Part shown: positions 5,534 to 7,241 of the stretch, one piece after another
Numbering within the stretch: position 1 is the stretch's first letter
How the letters are laid out: the number at the start of each line of letters is the position of its first letter
Assembly (NCBI GenBank): GCA_017559885.1
Contig: JAFYQN010000148.1
Location: 1-7,241 of the forward strand
DNA from: Clostridia bacterium
GTDB lineage: Bacteria > Bacillota > Clostridia > Oscillospirales > Acutalibacteraceae
Reading direction: 5' to 3'
DNA length: 7,241 bases
Made by a program: the position numbers and the translations under genes
Notes under the pieces: model-generated
Told to the model about the DNA's origin: nothing
What the model saw: the letters and a program-made list of their open reading frames with translations, nothing else
Databases searched by the model: none

Positions 5534-7241
5534 ATTTAAAAGCAATCATTCTTACGCTGTTTGCCGCTATTTCTATTTCACAAATGGTGTTACCCAAACT
5601 TGCAACAACCTTGCCGCTCTCATCTATCAAATCGGCGCCGTTTGTACCGATAAGGTCGATTGAAACCGTTTTGTCGGTAGCGCAATAGTTTGCCAAAAAC
5701 TGCGCTTTTGAGCCGTCACTTGATTTCCAAGCGGTTGTAAGAACACTTGGGTACTCGGTAAATCGCTCTTGATTTGTCTTATACATCTTTACTGTATCGC
5801 ACAAAACACGACACGGCTTTATCATTTCACCAAAGGTAAGATATTTTTTACCAACACCGCGCTTATATGCGGTAGCGCATCTAATAAATTCAAGCACGGC
5901 TTCTCTGTCGGGCAGATAGTCAAATTCTCGCTCGCCCCACGCCCAAGCAATCTCGCCATCTTGGTTTATTACAAGGGTCATAAGATCGCCCGCAAGGAAC
6001 GAATGCGCCGCGCGAAGAAGGTAACTCTCGGGAGAGCGAACCTCATCAAAGATGTCCTGTGAGCAAACCGAGTTACCTGAGAAGTTTTGTAGATATTTGT
6101 GATATATATATCCATAAATCGGCACAAACTTGCCAACGTAACCATTTAGGTTAAATCGGTTATCGCTAAGATTCATATATGGTATATACGCTTCTGATGC
6201 CGCCGACTCGCAACCCAAAAGCACGTCTTTGCCGACAATACCCTTTAACTTTTTAAGAAAGTCGGTCATATGCTCTACCATCCATTTACCCGGCACCGCA
6301 GGATGACTATGGTTTTCGCTAAAACAAAAATATGGCGTACCGCCGTGGTTTTGGTCTAGGATTTGTATGTAATCAAGTCCGCAAGACGCCATTTTGCGCG
6401 CTTCTTCCAAAAGTACCTGCTTTGTAAAGTCTTCGGCAATACACATATCATAACTCTTGCGTTGAGCTTGACAGGTTTTAGAAATTATCTCTCCCGTAGG
6501 AGATGCGCACATATGACGGGACAAGCCCTTTTCGTTATATGCTTTTTCCATATTGTAGTCGTTTATATTGCTTTGTATGGTATAACTGATACCGCTACAA
6601 TAAACGCCTAAAATATAATCCCTTTTATGCAGTTCTTCGCAGAAATCGGCAAGCATTTTTTCTCCACCAATGGGTGGCCAAACATAAGGCGGAGCCCAAG
6701 GCGCAGTGCTTTCCCAATGCATTAGCACAGGCATAATACGACTCTCTGTTTTTTTGCCTATTTCATCAAGATACGGCAAAGCGTTGTTATACGGGAAAAG
6801 TCGGTTTGGCTTTGCCTTGTCCATATCGTGAATACCCTGCACAGGATAGGTCACCACAAGTGGCGAATCGGTGTACCACTCGGGCAAATCGGTATTGTTT
6901 TCTACCGGTAATAAATTTTCGGGCAAATTAGCCTCAAACCAATTGCGATAAAGCTCAGCCGCATCGCACCAATCACCACGGAAAAAATCTATAACCAAGT
7001 TGTATGACAAATCAAAATCCACATCGCTTGGGGTAACACCGGGATAGAGTTTAAACTGTAGTTTGATCGCGTCATTCATTGGTCCAAAGTCAATTCCTTT
7101 TACACTGCGCGCGTTGTCTTCCGCCGCAATGTAAATACCTGCGGTATCATCATAATAACTTAAAAACTGACTTTGCACCACGGCAGGAAACATAGCGTAA
7201 AGGCCTTCGCTTGGGTAATCCATTGGTCTAAATTTATATGG
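5532..7241 (-). CDS. DUF6259-like putative glycoside hydrolase (5' end beyond window)
   Basis: Likely carbohydrate-active enzyme of uncharacterised activity. Numbering from the first in-window Met (7223), 563 aa are visible, but six more codons are open to the right edge and that Met has no ribosome binding site, so the true start lies outside. Seen: an N-terminal beta-rich part (1-100) that begins mid-domain; a probable TIM barrel (about 120-430) with VVTYPVQG (123-130), MHWESTAPWAPPYVWPP (168-184), LGVYCSG (205-211), YIQILDQNHGG (285-295) and LLGCESAASEAY (335-346); and a C-terminal beta domain (about 460-563) like those ending many GH13/GH31/GH36-type enzymes. The WESTAPWAPPY and LDQNHGGTPYFC blocks are what I recognise as DUF6259. 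By analogy with clan GH-D-like barrels, Asp290 and Glu339 are candidate catalytic residues; this is inference. No signal peptide can be judged. It is co-transcribed with the downstream GH38 alpha-mannosidase, suggesting a shared glycan substrate. An inactive carbohydrate-binding role is also possible. Confidence 0.8.
   Translation of the reverse strand, partial: PYKFRPMDYPSEGLYAMFPAVVQSQFLSYYDDTAGIYIAAEDNARSVKGIDFGPMNDAIKLQFKLYPGVTPSDVDFDLSYNLVIDFFRGDWCDAAELYRNWFEANLPENLLPVENNTDLPEWYTDSPLVVTYPVQGIHDMDKAKPNRLFPYNNALPYLDEIGKKTESRIMPVLMHWESTAPWAPPYVWPPIGGEKMLADFCEELHKRDYILGVYCSGISYTIQSNINDYNMEKAYNEKGLSRHMCASPTGEIISKTCQAQRKSYDMCIAEDFTKQVLLEEARKMASCGLDYIQILDQNHGGTPYFCFSENHSHPAVPGKWMVEHMTDFLKKLKGIVGKDVLLGCESAASEAYIPYMNLSDNRFNLNGYVGKFVPIYGYIYHKYLQNFSGNSVCSQDIFDEVRSPESYLLRAAHSFLAGDLMTLVINQDGEIAWAWGEREFDYLPDREAVLEFIRCATAYKRGVGKKYLTFGEMIKPCRVLCDTVKMYKTNQERFTEYPSVLTTAWKSSDGSKAQFLANYCATDKTVSIDLIGTNGADLIDESGKVVASLGNTICEIEIAANSVRMIAFK

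Noticed and set aside
5769..6062. 97-aa open frame on the plus strand inside the DUF6259-like gene
   Set aside because: It is a shadow of the minus-strand gene, with no ribosome binding site and no recognisable domain.
1..7241. Mobile element, CRISPR array, defence system, tRNA or rRNA
   Set aside because: No transposase, integrase, regularly spaced repeats, target-site duplications or RNA gene structure could be seen on either strand; base composition looks even across the window.

Overview
The window looks like chromosomal DNA from an endospore-forming, low-to-moderate GC Firmicute of class Clostridia, probably an anaerobic gut-type bacterium. The evidence is a complete alpha/beta-type small acid-soluble spore protein gene, AAGGAG/AGAGGTG ribosome binding sites, short intergenic gaps with strong rho-independent terminators, and a carbohydrate-degradation operon. 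The genus cannot be fixed from the sequence alone.

Layout. On the + strand, positions 1-1671 hold two lipid genes in tandem: a PlsC-type 1-acyl-glycerol-3-phosphate acyltransferase and a diacylglycerol-kinase/YegS-family lipid kinase, 7 bases apart, ending at a strong hairpin terminator (1734-1768). Then come two small single-gene units: the spore protein gene (1896-2081, with its terminator at 2111-2141) and a 72-residue DUF378-type two-helix membrane protein (2212-2430). Each follows a terminator, so each needs its own promoter. Both carry a similar, weak sigma-G-like promoter candidate, which hints that the membrane protein could also be a forespore gene. A 14-bp hairpin at 2434-2467 works as a terminator on both strands and closes the convergent junction.

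On the - strand, positions 7241-2491 hold two glycan-degradation genes read leftward: a DUF6259-like, probable TIM-barrel glycoside hydrolase whose 5' end lies beyond the right edge, and a complete 1009-residue GH38 alpha-mannosidase of the cytosolic Ams1/MAN2C1-like type. Only 11 bases separate them, and the second gene's ribosome binding site overlaps the first gene's stop codon, so they are almost certainly co-transcribed. The mannosidase has no signal peptide, so it should trim short alpha-mannosides already imported into the cytoplasm. The DUF6259-like protein is the least understood gene here and the best candidate for new enzymology.

No RNA genes, CRISPR array, mobile element or long repeat was seen, and no gene-free stretch exceeds about 225 bases.
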